A DNA stretch of 64,000 bases from Bradyrhizobium viridifuturi (GTDB lineage Bacteria > Pseudomonadota > Alphaproteobacteria > Rhizobiales > Xanthobacteraceae). Location of the stretch: NCBI RefSeq assembly GCF_001238275.1, contig NZ_LGTB01000012.1:119683-183682 (forward strand), read 5' to 3'. Under the pieces are notes generated by a model. The model worked only from the letters and a program-made list of their open reading frames with translations, was not told the DNA's origin and ran no database searches. The translations under genes were made by a program, and so were the position numbers. This document shows positions 1 through 9,268 of this stretch, in pieces. The number at the start of each line of letters is the position of its first letter. Position 1 is the first letter of the stretch.

Positions 1-1
1 C

Positions 2-595
2 ATCGAAACCAATTGGCTGACAGCGGAGAGATTCTGGTCGCGCCAGCACTCGCCGTTCAAACCGGACCACGGCCTAGTTCTGCTTCATGACGGCGGTACA
101 TGCGTGGCCTACATGATCATCCAGCGTCTGGCCGTTGACGGCACGCCGGTCATCTATCTGTCGGGCACCGCAGTCCGCGACACCTATCGCGGCAGTGGTT
201 TCTTCAAGCGGATGTTCGAGACCGCGATGGCGGCGGAGTTCGCCGACCCGGCGGCGCCGGCAGAATTCTGCCTGTGCTGGCGGACGCGAAATCCCGTCAT
301 CTACGTCCTGGGCCGCGCGCAATGCCGCAGCGTTGTGCCGGCCATTCCGGCCACAACGCACCCGGATGGTCTCGACGAGCTTTGTCTCAGGCTGGCCGCA
401 ATCTTGTACCCTCGTCAGGCCATCGAGACAGCGACGATGGCGATGCGCGGCGCCTATGGCCGGCTGCGCTATCGCGACGAGCCGACGACCCAGACATCAC
501 CGGACGTCGACCGATGGTTCGCACAGACCATTCCCGACAGCGCCGACGCGGTGTTTTGCGCCGGATGGGCTGGTAATCGCTGGTCGCGACGCTGA
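2..595 (+). CDS. GNAT-like acetyltransferase, 5' end cut by window
   Basis: The frame is open from the first base of the window, so the start lies upstream; an internal GTG at 104 is not a convincing start because coding sequence continues before it. The visible 197 residues contain a GNAT-like stretch: a beta strand (PVIYLSGTAV) followed by VRDTYRGSGFFKRM, which resembles the acetyl-CoA pyrophosphate-binding loop (R/Q-x-x-G-x-G/A) and its following helix. The substrate cannot be inferred. The gene ends just before a palindromic repeat. The C-terminal tail (after about DAVFCAG) looks less conserved, but I see no clear frameshift there. The family call is an inference from the one motif. Confidence 0.6.
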   Translation: METNWLTAERFWSRQHSPFKPDHGLVLLHDGGTCVAYMIIQRLAVDGTPVIYLSGTAVRDTYRGSGFFKRMFETAMAAEFADPAAPAEFCLCWRTRNPVIYVLGRAQCRSVVPAIPATTHPDGLDELCLRLAAILYPRQAIETATMAMRGAYGRLRYRDEPTTQTSPDVDRWFAQTIPDSADAVFCAGWAGNRWSRR

Positions 596-640
596 GCAGA
601 AGCTGCTGCCGTGAGTGACGAAGGACGCTCTTCTTCAGTT

Positions 641-746
641 CGCCATTCCGGGGCAGCCCGAAGGGCTGAGCCCGGAATCCATTGGGCCGCAAACCGCGTA
701 GATCAATGGAGTCCGGGCTCTCGCTTCGCGAGCCTCGGAATGACGT
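641..746. repeat. Interspersed palindromic repeat (CCGGAAT family)
   Basis: Imperfect inverted repeats around CATTCCGGGG, AGCCCGGAATCC, GTCCGGGCTC and CTCGGAATGACG form nested hairpins (for example GGGCTGAGCCC-type stems and TCGCTTCGCGA). I recognise this type as a common intergenic palindrome in Bradyrhizobium genomes. It sits between two converging genes and may act as a bidirectional transcription end. Confidence 0.7.
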
Positions 747-782
747 GGGAGGTTGCCGTGCGGACTTGCGCCATCCGGCACA

Positions 783-2012
783 TCAATGATTGGCGATCCG
801 CCCGGCCTCGGCCGGCGCGGCGATGCTGCCCGGGTTGAGCCGCGCGTCGCCGGCGCGAATGCGCGACGGCCATCCATATCGTGAGGCCAGCGTCGTGAGC
901 CCGTCCCTGACGCGGTAATGTGCGGGAGCTTCGAGGAAGCGCCAGACGAACCACGCCAGCACCACCATGCCGGCCACGACAAGCGTGGTCGAGAGCGCAT
1001 TCGGCGCGGGGGTGATCAGCAGCAGGATCACGTAGCCGAGCTGCAGGTGCAGCAGATAGAGCGGATAGGTGATGCCGCCCACCGCCCGGACGACGCTGTC
1101 CGGCAGCAGCACGGACTTGATCCGGGTGGCGGCGAACACGATGGCGAGCGAGACGATGCAGATCGCCGCCACGACGCGCGGATCGAAGCTGCCGTGGGTG
1201 TGGACGCCGAGTCGCTCCAGCTTGTGCACGGCCTGGAACGTCGCCGTTCCCATCGCCAGCGTCAGCAGGCTGTAGAGTCTCATGTCGCGCCGTCCGCGGT
1301 AATGCTCATAGATCAAGAGGCCAACGGCGAAGAAGCCGCTGTCGTCGGCCATGAAGAGCTTCTCGAACAGCGGGACATCCAGCGTCAGCTCGTTGGCGAA
1401 GGTGATGGCGATCCACACCACGATGATGGTGTCGATCCGCCGTGGGAATACGCCCCAGGCCAGGAACAGCGCGACCCAGGCGTAGAACACGACCTCGATC
1501 ACCAGCGACCAATAGGCGTCGTCCATGTAGGGCTGACCGAGCATCGGCGCGGCGATGATCAGGTTCGCCAGCCACTGTCCCCAGGTCACCTGAAACCAGG
1601 GGCGGCCCAGGAGAAGGGTCACCAGGAAGGTCAACGTCATGCAGATGACGAAGGTCGGATAGATCCTGCTGAAGCGGGCGATCGCGAAGCCGACCGGCGT
1701 GCGGCCTTCCGCCGAATAGGCGATGACGAAGCCCGAGATCGCGAAGAAAACGGGAACGCCGAGGAAGCCGTACTGGGCGACCGGGGCGAGGTAGGGCATC
1801 GCCACCTTCTGAACCCCGTGCGATGCAGTGCCCCAGAAGCCGTAATGGTACAGGATCACGGCCCCGACCGCGGCGAGCCGCAGCAGGTCCAGCACAGGAA
1901 CCCGGGTCGGATCCGGTTGTTTGGCAACGCTCGGCATACGCCTGTTATCATGGCGGCGAGGCATGAAGGCGTTCTTAATCCGGCCGGCGAGGCGGCCGGC
2001 ACGGCCGTTCAC
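783..2012 (-). CDS. Acyltransferase 3 family membrane protein
   Basis: A 409-residue polytopic membrane protein of the acyltransferase 3 (OafA/NodX/ExoZ-like) family, which O-acylates surface sugars using cytoplasmic acyl donors. The family start is visible: LDLLRLAAVGAVILYH with the conserved His at the end of TM1, then FFAISGFVIAY and the FSRIYPTF arginine motif, followed by about eight more hydrophobic segments. The GTG start at 2012 overlaps the chrA stop in a GTGA arrangement, implying translational coupling; an in-frame ATG about 26 codons later (PSVAKQPDPTR) is an alternative and would remove a basic N-terminal tail. The substrate is unknown; no polysaccharide genes are adjacent. Confidence 0.85.
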   Translation of the reverse strand: MNGRAGRLAGRIKNAFMPRRHDNRRMPSVAKQPDPTRVPVLDLLRLAAVGAVILYHYGFWGTASHGVQKVAMPYLAPVAQYGFLGVPVFFAISGFVIAYSAEGRTPVGFAIARFSRIYPTFVICMTLTFLVTLLLGRPWFQVTWGQWLANLIIAAPMLGQPYMDDAYWSLVIEVVFYAWVALFLAWGVFPRRIDTIIVVWIAITFANELTLDVPLFEKLFMADDSGFFAVGLLIYEHYRGRRDMRLYSLLTLAMGTATFQAVHKLERLGVHTHGSFDPRVVAAICIVSLAIVFAATRIKSVLLPDSVVRAVGGITYPLYLLHLQLGYVILLLITPAPNALSTTLVVAGMVVLAWFVWRFLEAPAHYRVRDGLTTLASRYGWPSRIRAGDARLNPGSIAAPAEAGRIANH

Positions 2013-3223
2013 GATTGCAGGAGCCCGGCGGCGATGCCGGCGGCGGCGCTGAGGACGACCACCGCGAGCGGCGGCGCCCGCCAGGCCGTGAGCAGCACGA
2101 AACCGGCCAGCGCGATGCCGAAATCGAGCGGACGCTGCACGCTGCTGGTCCAGACCGGATTGTAGAGCGCTGCACCGAGGATGCCGACCACGGCGGCGTT
2201 GACGCCGCGCATCATCGCCTGTGCCGTGGCCTGCTTGCGGAAGCTGTCCCAGAACGGCAGTGCGGCGAGCAGGACCAGGATTCCCGGGATGAAGATACCG
2301 ATCAGGCCTGTGACCGCGCCCGGCAGTCCGCCGATCACGGCGCCGAGATAGGCGGCGAAGGTGAACAGCGGGCCCGGCACGGCCTGTGCGGCGCCGTAGC
2401 CGGTCAGGAACGCATCGTCGCCGATCCAGCCCGGCGTCACCACAGCTTCGCGCAGCAGCGGCAGCACGACGTGACCGCCGCCGAACACCAGCGCGCCGGA
2501 GCGGTAGAACGCCTCGAACAGGCCGAGGCCGGGCCAGGTCCGGGCGAGCAGCGGCAACCCGACCAGCAGGGCAAGGAACAGGATCAGCGCTGCGACGCCA
2601 ACACGCCGCGACACCGGCATCGCAATATGGGTGGCGCCATTGGCGGTTTGCGCCCGGCAGAACCAGAGCCCGGCGATGGCGCCGAGCACGATGGCGCCGA
2701 TCTGCGCGATCGACGAGGCGCTCGTCAGAATGACCAGCGCCGCCACCGTCGCAATCGATGCGCGCTCACGGTCGGGACAGAGCGAGCGCGCCATGCCCCA
2801 GACGGCCTGGGCCACGATTGCGACTGCGACCAGCTTGAGGCCATGCACCAGTCCGACGCCGGCCGGTCCGCTCAATCCGCCCGCGCCATAGGCAAACAGC
2901 ACCAGCGCAATCGCCGACGGCAGCGTGAAGCCGGTCCAGGCCGCCAGCGCGCCGAGATAGCCCGCGCGCATCAGCCCGAGCGAAAAGCCGACCTGGCTGC
3001 TCGCCGGGCCCGGCAGGAATTGGCAGAGCGCGACCAGATCGGCATAGGCCTGCTCGTCGAGCCAGCGCCGGCGGGTGACGAACTCGTCGCGGAAATAGCC
3101 GATATGGGCGATCGGTCCGCCGAAGCAACTGACGCCGAGCTTGAGGAAGATCAGCAGCACCTCGAGCGGCGAATGCGCGGCGGCGGGCGTCGTGTTCGAG
3201 TGCTGGATGTCGGTGTCGTTCAA
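2009..3223 (-). CDS. chrA: Chromate transporter ChrA
   Basis: A 404-residue inner-membrane protein with the two-domain architecture of long-chain ChrA chromate/anion efflux pumps. The N-terminal half carries FLKLGVSCFGGPIAHIGYF and CQFLPGPASSQVGF; the second half repeats the signature as FYRSGALVFGGGHVVLPLL and AAQAVPGPLFTFAAYLG. Both halves contain the FGG and PGP motifs considered characteristic of the CHR family. The family exports chromate, but many homologues have no proven chromate role. It is the first gene of a two-gene operon with the acyltransferase, whose start overlaps its stop. No ChrB regulator is present nearby. Confidence 0.92.
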   Translation of the reverse strand: MNDTDIQHSNTTPAAAHSPLEVLLIFLKLGVSCFGGPIAHIGYFRDEFVTRRRWLDEQAYADLVALCQFLPGPASSQVGFSLGLMRAGYLGALAAWTGFTLPSAIALVLFAYGAGGLSGPAGVGLVHGLKLVAVAIVAQAVWGMARSLCPDRERASIATVAALVILTSASSIAQIGAIVLGAIAGLWFCRAQTANGATHIAMPVSRRVGVAALILFLALLVGLPLLARTWPGLGLFEAFYRSGALVFGGGHVVLPLLREAVVTPGWIGDDAFLTGYGAAQAVPGPLFTFAAYLGAVIGGLPGAVTGLIGIFIPGILVLLAALPFWDSFRKQATAQAMMRGVNAAVVGILGAALYNPVWTSSVQRPLDFGIALAGFVLLTAWRAPPLAVVVLSAAAGIAAGLLQS

Positions 3224-3372
3224 GCGCGGTCAATTCCCTGGCTTACGTCCCGCGTGAGGACTCATCAGGGCAACGATATCGCGATTTGGTGACGCCTGAG
3301 CGCGATATTATCTGCCTACAGCGAAATACATGGGCGCCGTGCGACCGATACGCCGGTAGCCATCGCGATGGC

Positions 3373-3483
3373 TCACTCGTAGCGCATGTTCTTCGATGGC
3401 CGGCGCGCCGCAGGCATCGCCAGAACGACCAGACACAGCGCGATCATCGCGAGCCCCATAAATTCAAATGCAAATGCGTCCAC
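3373..3483 (-). CDS. 36-residue single-TM small protein
   Basis: A short open frame of 36 residues on the minus strand. It starts at a GTG preceded by a GGGGAGAA ribosome-binding site and encodes an acidic/aromatic start (VDAFAFEFMG), one hydrophobic segment (LAMIALCLVVLAM) and a basic tail (RRPSKNMRYE). The layout is typical of conserved tiny inner-membrane proteins, and I recall near-identical ORFs in Bradyrhizobium, but I cannot verify this here. It lies alone in the roughly 400-base gap between chrA and a LysR gene. Function is unknown. Confidence 0.65.
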   Translation of the reverse strand: MDAFAFEFMGLAMIALCLVVLAMPAARRPSKNMRYE

Positions 3484-3629
3484 GGGCCGTTCTCCCCCAT
3501 CAGAAACAGTTAGACTTGTTGGGGGAGCGTTGACGCGCTGTTAAGCCTTATGGTTACCGCCGCGAGCCTCCCGGCATGGTGCAGGGTGAGTTAACGCTCA
3601 CGACGCGGCATCGCAGAACCGAGTGCACG

Positions 3630-4532
3630 CTAGGCCACGAGCTTCGGCAGCGCGGCGGCGAGCGCGTCGACCGCAAGGCGGACCTTGAGCGGCAGGCGCG
3701 GTGTCGGCAGCCACAGCGCGTGGCAGTCATAGGGCAGTTCACCTTCGTTGCCGAGAACGCGGACCAGCGCGCCGCGTTCGAGGCGTTCGCGCACCAGCCA
3801 GGACGGCAACCACGCCAGCCCCATGCCGCGCGCGGCGGCGTCGGCGATCGCTTCGAGATCGTCGAACTTGTGGCGGCCTGCCGGCCAGACCTCGTGCGGG
3901 GGCTGACCATCGCGCGGGAACAGCCATGGGCGAAGCCGCCCGGAGCGGCGATAGACCAGCGCCTGGTGCCGGCCGAGTTCGTCGAGCGTTCGCGGCCTGC
4001 CATGCGCCTTCAGATAGGCGCGTGAGCCGCACACCACCATGCGTTGGCGCGCGATGCGCCGCGTGATCACGCTCGCCTGCTCGGTGAGCTCGCCGGTCCT
4101 GATCGCAAGGTCGTAGCCGCCCTCCATCAGATCGGCGACCGGGTCGCCGAACGAGAGATCGAGCTCCAGCGCCGGATATTTCTGCGCCAGCTTGAGCAGC
4201 AGCGGCGCCACACAGTGCCGGCCGAGCAGCGTCGGCATCGTCACCCGCAGCCGCCCACGCGGTTCCGATAGTTGATCTGCCGCGATGGCGTCGGCGGCTT
4301 CCGCCTCGGCAAGCACGGCGCGGCAGCGCTCGTAATAGGCCTGTCCGAGCTCGGTCAAGCTTTGACGCCGCGTGGTGCGGTGGATCAGGCGAACGCCGAG
4401 CCGCTGTTCGAGGAAGCTGACATGCTTGCCGACCATCGGGCCGGACATCTCGAGCGCGTCGGCCGCGGCCGCGAACGAGCCGAGATCGGCTGCCCTGAGA
4501 AAGACAGCCATGCTGGTCAGGCGATCCATCAT
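3630..4532 (-). CDS. LysR-family transcriptional regulator
   Basis: A 300-residue LysR-type regulator. The N-terminal winged helix-turn-helix is clear (MDRLTSMAVFLRAADLGSF followed by the SGPMVGKHVSFLEQRLGVRL recognition helix and RTTRRQSLTELG), then a linker and a periplasmic-binding-protein-like effector domain. The subfamily resembles the CrgA/DsdC-like regulators that often control a divergent oxidoreductase. It is transcribed divergently from an MDR oxidoreductase 101 bases away, so it most likely controls that gene and itself. A short palindrome lies just upstream of its start. The inducer is unknown. Confidence 0.93.
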   Translation of the reverse strand: MMDRLTSMAVFLRAADLGSFAAAADALEMSGPMVGKHVSFLEQRLGVRLIHRTTRRQSLTELGQAYYERCRAVLAEAEAADAIAADQLSEPRGRLRVTMPTLLGRHCVAPLLLKLAQKYPALELDLSFGDPVADLMEGGYDLAIRTGELTEQASVITRRIARQRMVVCGSRAYLKAHGRPRTLDELGRHQALVYRRSGRLRPWLFPRDGQPPHEVWPAGRHKFDDLEAIADAAARGMGLAWLPSWLVRERLERGALVRVLGNEGELPYDCHALWLPTPRLPLKVRLAVDALAAALPKLVA

Positions 4533-4549
4533 TCGAAACTCCCAGTTTT

Positions 4550-4561
4550 GACTGTTCAGTC
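4550..4561. promoter_or_regulatory. Candidate LysR operator palindrome
   Basis: GACTGTTCAGTC, a perfect 5-base dyad with a TT centre, lies 18 bases upstream of the lysR start and within the region shared with the divergent oxidoreductase. Its position fits an autoregulatory or activation site. The assignment is inferred from position and symmetry only. Confidence 0.4.
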
Positions 4562-4633
4562 TGCGCGATGATTTATCCGCTGAATTTGTCCCGGCATAGC
4601 TCCATTCAATTTAACTGTTTTGGAGTGTCGCCG

Positions 4634-5623
4634 ATGGCGCGTGTCGTTCGTTTTCACCAGCTCGGTGGTCCCGAGGTGCTGCGGATCGAGGATGTGGCGA
4701 TCGCGCCGCCCGCGCGCGGCGAGGTCCAGATCCGGATCAAGGCGCTCGGACTGAACCGCGCCGAGGCCCTGATGCGCAGCGGGACCTATATCGAGACGCC
4801 GCGGCTGCCGTCCGGACTAGGCCTCGAGGCCGCCGGCCTCGTCGAGGCGGTCGGCGAGGGCGTCGGCGGTTTCGCGCCGGGGGATGCCGTCAGCATCGTG
4901 CCGCCGATCTCGATGGCGCGATGGCCGGCCTATGCCGAGCTCGCGTCGTTTCCGGCCGAGCTGGTCGTCAAGCATCCGCCGGCGCTGGGGTTCGAGACGG
5001 CGGCTGCGGTGTGGATGCAATACCTGACGGCCTATGGCGCCCTGATCGATATTGCGAAGCTTGGCCGCGGGGAGTTCGCCGTGATCACGGCGGCATCGAG
5101 CAGCGTCGGGCTTGCCGCGATCCAGATCGCCAACCGCGTCGGTGCGATCCCGATCGCGGTCACGCGGACCTCCGCAAAGGCGCAGGCCCTGCGCGATGCC
5201 GGCGCCGCGCATGTGATCGCGTCCGCGGAGGAGGACCTGCAATCAAGGCTGGAGCAGATCGCGGGGCGGGACGGCGTTCGCGTGGTGCTCGACCCGGTCG
5301 GCGGCCCCGTCTTCGTGCCGCTGACAGCGGCGATGGCGCATGGCGGCATCCTGATCGAGTATGGTGGGCTCAGCTCCGAGCCGACGCCGTTTCCGCTGTT
5401 CACGGCGCTGAGCAAGAGCCTGATTCTGCGCGGTTACCGTGTGCACGAGATCGTTCAGGATCTCGCGCGGCTCGCCGCGGCGAAGGCGTTCATCCTCGAC
5501 GGGCTTGCGGACGGCGCGCTGAAGCCGATCATCGCGCGGACGTTTGCGTTCGAGGAGATCGTCGAGGCGCACCGGTATCTGGAGTCGAACGTGCAGTTCG
5601 GGAAGATCGTGGTGACGGTGTAA
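4634..5623 (+). CDS. MDR zinc-type alcohol dehydrogenase / quinone oxidoreductase-like
   Basis: A 329-residue medium-chain dehydrogenase/reductase. The GroES-like N-terminal domain (ARVVRFHQLGGPEVLRIEDV, LGLNRAEALMRSGTY, GLEAAGLVEAVGEGV) is followed by a Rossmann domain with ITAASSSVGLAAIQIA and LDPVGGP. The zinc-ligand cysteines of true alcohol dehydrogenases are absent, so it belongs to the NAD(P)H:quinone oxidoreductase (Qor) side of the family. I chose the ATG at 4634 rather than an in-frame ATG at 4568 because similarity to the family starts exactly there. It is divergent from the LysR gene and probably its target. The substrate is unknown. Confidence 0.88.
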   Translation: MARVVRFHQLGGPEVLRIEDVAIAPPARGEVQIRIKALGLNRAEALMRSGTYIETPRLPSGLGLEAAGLVEAVGEGVGGFAPGDAVSIVPPISMARWPAYAELASFPAELVVKHPPALGFETAAAVWMQYLTAYGALIDIAKLGRGEFAVITAASSSVGLAAIQIANRVGAIPIAVTRTSAKAQALRDAGAAHVIASAEEDLQSRLEQIAGRDGVRVVLDPVGGPVFVPLTAAMAHGGILIEYGGLSSEPTPFPLFTALSKSLILRGYRVHEIVQDLARLAAAKAFILDGLADGALKPIIARTFAFEEIVEAHRYLESNVQFGKIVVTV

Positions 5624-5632
5624 GTAGGGATC

Positions 5633-5716
5633 GTAGGATGGGTAGAGCGAAGCGAAACACATCGTCCCGCCACGCGGTTGTAATTGATGGGTTTCGCTGC
5701 GCTCTACCCATCCTAC
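5633..5716. repeat. Large inverted repeat (GTAGGATGGGTAGAGCG family)
   Basis: Arms GTAGGATGGGTAGAGCGA and CGCTCTACCCATCCTAC, extended by AGCGAAAC/GTTTCGCT, enclose a loop of about 25 bases; one arm carries a mismatch (CACATC versus GATGGG). I associate this mobile-looking palindrome with intergenic regions of Bradyrhizobium. It lies between two convergent genes and could terminate transcription in both directions. Confidence 0.8.
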
Positions 5717-5743
5717 GAAACTACTCGCAATGACGCCGGTGCC

Positions 5744-7215
5744 TCACGTCCCGCAGAACGTCTGCGTCACCATCTGCTCGGGCAGCGGTGGATCGGCGTA
5801 GGAGGTGAACTGCGGCTGGTCCTCGAACGGCTTTGCCAGCACCGTCAGCAACTCCTCGAACGGCGCGTAATCGTCGTTGTTGACGGCTGCCTGGATCACC
5901 GCCTCGATGCGGTGGTTGCGCGGGATGAAGGCCGGGTTGACGGCAGCCATCGCGGCCTTGCGCTCGGCTGCGCTCTGCGGCTCCAGCGCGAGGCGCGTGC
6001 GCCAGCGGGCGGCCCATTCGTCGAACGCGGCTGGATCGGTGAACTGGGCGCGGACATCGGCGGCGTCATCGGCCGCAGCGTTGCCGAGATGCCGGAAGGT
6101 CAGCGTGAAGTCAGCCGCGTTCCTGGCCATCGCGTCGAGCAGGTCCTGGATCAGCGCCTCGTCGCCGTCGCGCGCGGTGAACAGGCCGATCTTGGCGCGC
6201 AGCCCGGCCTGATAGGCCGCGGTGAATTTTTCGGGGAATTCGCCGAGGATCACTTGCGCCTGCTCGATCGCCTTCTCCTGCTCGCTGTCGAACAGCGGCA
6301 GCAGGCATTCGGCGAGCCGGGTCAGATTCCACAGCGCGATGCGCGGCTGGTTGGCATAGGCGTAGCGGCCCATCTCGTCGATCGAGGAGAACACCTGTGC
6401 CGGATTGTAGGCGTCGAGGAAGGCGCAGGGGCCGTAGTCGATGGTCTCGCCCGAGATCGAGGTGTTGTCGGTGTTCATCACGCCGTGGATGAAGCCGACC
6501 AGCAGCCAGCGCGCGACCAGCGCGGCTTGCCGCGCCACGACGCCGGCGAGCAGCGCGTGATAGGGCTGCGCGGCATCCCTGAGCTCGGGGTAGTGCCTCG
6601 CAATGACGTGATCGGCGAGCGCGCGTACGCCGTCGGTGTCGCCGCGGGCGGCGAAGAACTGGAAGGTGCCGACGCGGATGTGGCTCGAGGCGACGCGGGT
6701 CAGCACCGCGCCCGGCAGCGCGGTCTCGCGCATCACCGGCTCGCCGGTGACGACGGCGGCGAGCGAGCGGGTGGTCGGGATGCCCAGGGCGAACATCGCC
6801 TCGCTGACGATGTATTCGCGCAAGACCGGACCAAGCGCGGCGCGGCCGTCGCCGCGGCGGGAGAACGGGGTCGGGCCTGATCCCTTGAGCTGGATGTCGC
6901 GGCGGACACCGTTTTTGTCGATGACCTCGCCGAGCAGGATGGCGCGACCGTCGCCGAGCTGGGGAACAAAGTGTCCGAACTGGTGGCCGGCATAGGCCAT
7001 GGCGATCGGGTCGGCGCCCTCGGGCAGCCGCTTGCCGGCGAGGATTTCGGCGCCTTCGGGCGTTGATAACAGGTCCGGGTCCAGCCCGAGCTGGACCGCC
7101 AGCGGCCGGTTCAGCTTGATCAGGCGGGGGGCGGCCACGGGGGTCGCGCGACGCGGGCAAAAAAGTTCGCCGGCAGCGCCGAATAGGTGTTCTGGAACGG
7201 GAAATGGACGGTCAT
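5744..7215 (-). pseudogene. selO: Protein adenylyltransferase SelO (YdiU), frameshifted near its start
   Basis: SelO is a pseudokinase-fold enzyme that transfers AMP to Ser/Thr/Tyr of target proteins, linked to redox stress. Core motifs are intact: [66 protein letters not shown] and the C-terminal TFCGT. The natural start is ATG at 7215 ([23 protein letters not shown]), but this frame leaves the family sequence near 7147. The rest ([16 protein letters not shown] onward) is in another frame. Restoring one C (GCGCGACC to GCGCCGACC) joins the two into a 490-residue protein of normal length. A longer open frame reaching 7417 exists, but its first roughly 85 residues are not SelO-like and overlap aspS. 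It is either a pseudogene or a sequence error. Confidence 0.85.
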
Positions 7216-7411
7216 ATCGGAAAGATAGGCCGGCGGGCCGAATAGGCAAACGATTGGCGGCGTCGATGCCGAAAATCTGCGGTTTGCCCCGAAAAGGCGG
7301 CGTTCCATTGGTTGCCGCACCCGGCCTCGTCGGGTAAACCCTCCGCAACTTCGGACGGGGCATTTTGGCCCTGTCGCGATTCGACCCTCCGACATCAGTT
7401 TTGGAACGAAA

Positions 7412-9184
7412 ATGCATCGCTACCGGTCACACACATGCGGCGCGCTCCGTGAGAGCGATATCGACCAGACGGCCCGGCTGTCAGGCTGGGTCCACCGGGT
7501 CCGCGACCATGGCGGCGTGTTGTTCGTCGATTTGCGCGACCATTACGGCATCACGCAGTGCGTGGCCGATCCGGACTCGCCGGCGTTCGCCGAGGTCGAG
7601 AAGTTCCGCTCGGAGTGGGTGGTGCGGATCGACGGCAAGGTGCGCCGCCGTCCCGCCGGCACCGACAATCCGGAACTGCCGACCGGCACGGTCGAGGTCT
7701 ACATCAAGGAGATCGAGGTGCTTGGCCCGGCGGCCGAGTTGCCGCTGCCGGTGTTCGGCGAGCAGGAATATCCCGAGGACATCAGGCTGAAGTACCGCTT
7801 CCTCGACCTGCGTCGCGACAAGCTGCACCAGAACATCATGACCCGCGGCGCGATCGTCGATTCGATCCGCAGGCGGATGAAGGGGCAGGGCTTCTTCGAA
7901 TTCCAGACCCCGATCCTGTCGGCGTCCTCGCCGGAAGGCGCGCGCGACTTCCTGGTGCCCTCGCGCATCCATCCCGGCAAGTTCTACGCGCTGCCGCAGG
8001 CGCCGCAGCAGTACAAGCAGCTCTTGATGATGTCGGGCTTCGACCGCTACTTCCAGATCGCGCCGTGTTTCCGCGACGAGGACCCGCGCGCCGACCGCCT
8101 GCCGGAGTTCTACCAGCTCGACGTCGAGATGAGCTTCGTCACCCAAGACGACGTGTTCGCGGCGCTGGAGCCGGTCATCACCGGCGTGTTCGAGGAATTC
8201 GCCAATGGCAAGCCGGTCACGAAAAACTGGCCGCGGATTCCGTTCGCCGAGGCGGTGCGCAAATACGGCTCCGACAAGCCGGACCTGCGCAACCCCATCG
8301 TGATGCAGGAGGTCTCCGAGCATTTCCGGGGCTCCGGCTTCAAGGTGTTCGCGCGGATGCTGGAGGACCCGAAGAACCAGGTCTGGGGAATCCCGGGCAA
8401 GGGCGGCGGGTCGCGGGCGTTCTGCGACCGCATGAACTCCTGGGCGCAGGGCGAAGGCCAGCCCGGCCTCGGCTACATCATGTGGCGCGAGGGCGGCGAG
8501 GGCGCGGGCCCGCTCGCCAACAACATCGGCCCGGAGCGCACCGCTACGATCCGCGACCAGCTCGGCCTGAAGGAAGGCGATGCCGCGTTCTTCGTCGCCG
8601 GCGATCCCGAGAAGTTCTGGAAGTTCGCCGGCCTCGCGCGCAACAAGCTCGGCGAGGAACTGAACCTGATCGACAAGGATCGGTTCGAATTCGCCTGGAT
8701 CGTCGACTTCCCGATGTACGAGTATGACGAGGAGAACAAGAAGGTCGACTTCTCGCACAACCCGTTCTCGATGCCGCAGGGTGGTCTCGAGGCGCTGCAG
8801 TCGCAGGACCCGCTCACGATCAAGGCGTTCCAGTACGACATCGCCTGCAACGGCTACGAGATGGCGTCCGGCGGCATCCGCAACCACAAGCCGGAAGCGA
8901 TGGTGAAGGCGTTCGAGATCGCGGGCTACGGCGAGCAGGAGGTCATCGACCGGTTCGGCGGCATGTACCGTGCGTTCCAGTACGGCGCGCCGCCGCATGG
9001 CGGCATGGCGGCCGGTATCGAGCGCATCACGATGCTGCTCTGCGGCACCAACAATCTGCGTGAGATCTCGCTGTTCCCGATGAATCAGCAGTACGTGGAC
9101 TTGCTGATGGGCGCGCCGTCTGAGGCGACGCCGAAGCAGCTCAAGGAGCTGCACATCCGGCCCAACCCGCCGGCGAAGAGCTAG
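7412..9184 (+). CDS. aspS: Aspartate--tRNA ligase
   Basis: A 590-residue class IIb aminoacyl-tRNA synthetase. It has an N-terminal OB-fold anticodon-binding domain ([22 protein letters not shown]), the catalytic core with motif 2 ([21 protein letters not shown]), the bacterial GAD insertion (about residues 280-420) and motif 3 ([14 protein letters not shown]). Length fits bacterial AspRS. His33 in the RDHGG loop corresponds to the His that marks non-discriminating AspRS in the Pseudomonas work, so this enzyme may also charge tRNA-Asn for later GatCAB amidation; that is an inference, since asnS absence cannot be judged from one window. It is divergent from selO. Confidence 0.96.
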   Translation: MHRYRSHTCGALRESDIDQTARLSGWVHRVRDHGGVLFVDLRDHYGITQCVADPDSPAFAEVEKFRSEWVVRIDGKVRRRPAGTDNPELPTGTVEVYIKEIEVLGPAAELPLPVFGEQEYPEDIRLKYRFLDLRRDKLHQNIMTRGAIVDSIRRRMKGQGFFEFQTPILSASSPEGARDFLVPSRIHPGKFYALPQAPQQYKQLLMMSGFDRYFQIAPCFRDEDPRADRLPEFYQLDVEMSFVTQDDVFAALEPVITGVFEEFANGKPVTKNWPRIPFAEAVRKYGSDKPDLRNPIVMQEVSEHFRGSGFKVFARMLEDPKNQVWGIPGKGGGSRAFCDRMNSWAQGEGQPGLGYIMWREGGEGAGPLANNIGPERTATIRDQLGLKEGDAAFFVAGDPEKFWKFAGLARNKLGEELNLIDKDRFEFAWIVDFPMYEYDEENKKVDFSHNPFSMPQGGLEALQSQDPLTIKAFQYDIACNGYEMASGGIRNHKPEAMVKAFEIAGYGEQEVIDRFGGMYRAFQYGAPPHGGMAAGIERITMLLCGTNNLREISLFPMNQQYVDLLMGAPSEATPKQLKELHIRPNPPAKS

Positions 9185-9193
9185 CCTCTGAAG

Positions 9194-9225
9194 TCACCTC
9201 TCCACGCCCTTGTGGAGAGAGGTGA
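9194..9225. terminator. Hairpin between aspS and a convergent gene
   Basis: TCACCTCTCCAC and GTGGAGAGAGGTGA pair with a short loop, giving a near-perfect stem of about 12 base pairs. There is no U-tract, so it is either a factor-dependent end or another interspersed palindrome (CTCTCC type). Confidence 0.5.
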
Positions 9226-9268
9226 CGCGAAGCTCTCTCCGGAAGAACGGGGAGAGCGAGAAGCCACA

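Noticed and set aside
2..614. Possible frameshift at the end of the GNAT-like gene
   Set aside because: The alternative tail in another frame would require an inserted, not a lost, base, unlike all other cases, and no conserved motif supports it.
5744..7417. 557-residue reading of selO starting at 7417
   Set aside because: The first roughly 85 residues are not SelO-like and overlap the aspS start; the ATG at 7215 in another frame gives the conserved N terminus.
7481..9154. 557-residue minus-strand frame opposite aspS
   Set aside because: A long shadow frame typical of GC-rich coding sequence; Arg/Leu/Asp-rich and without any family motif.
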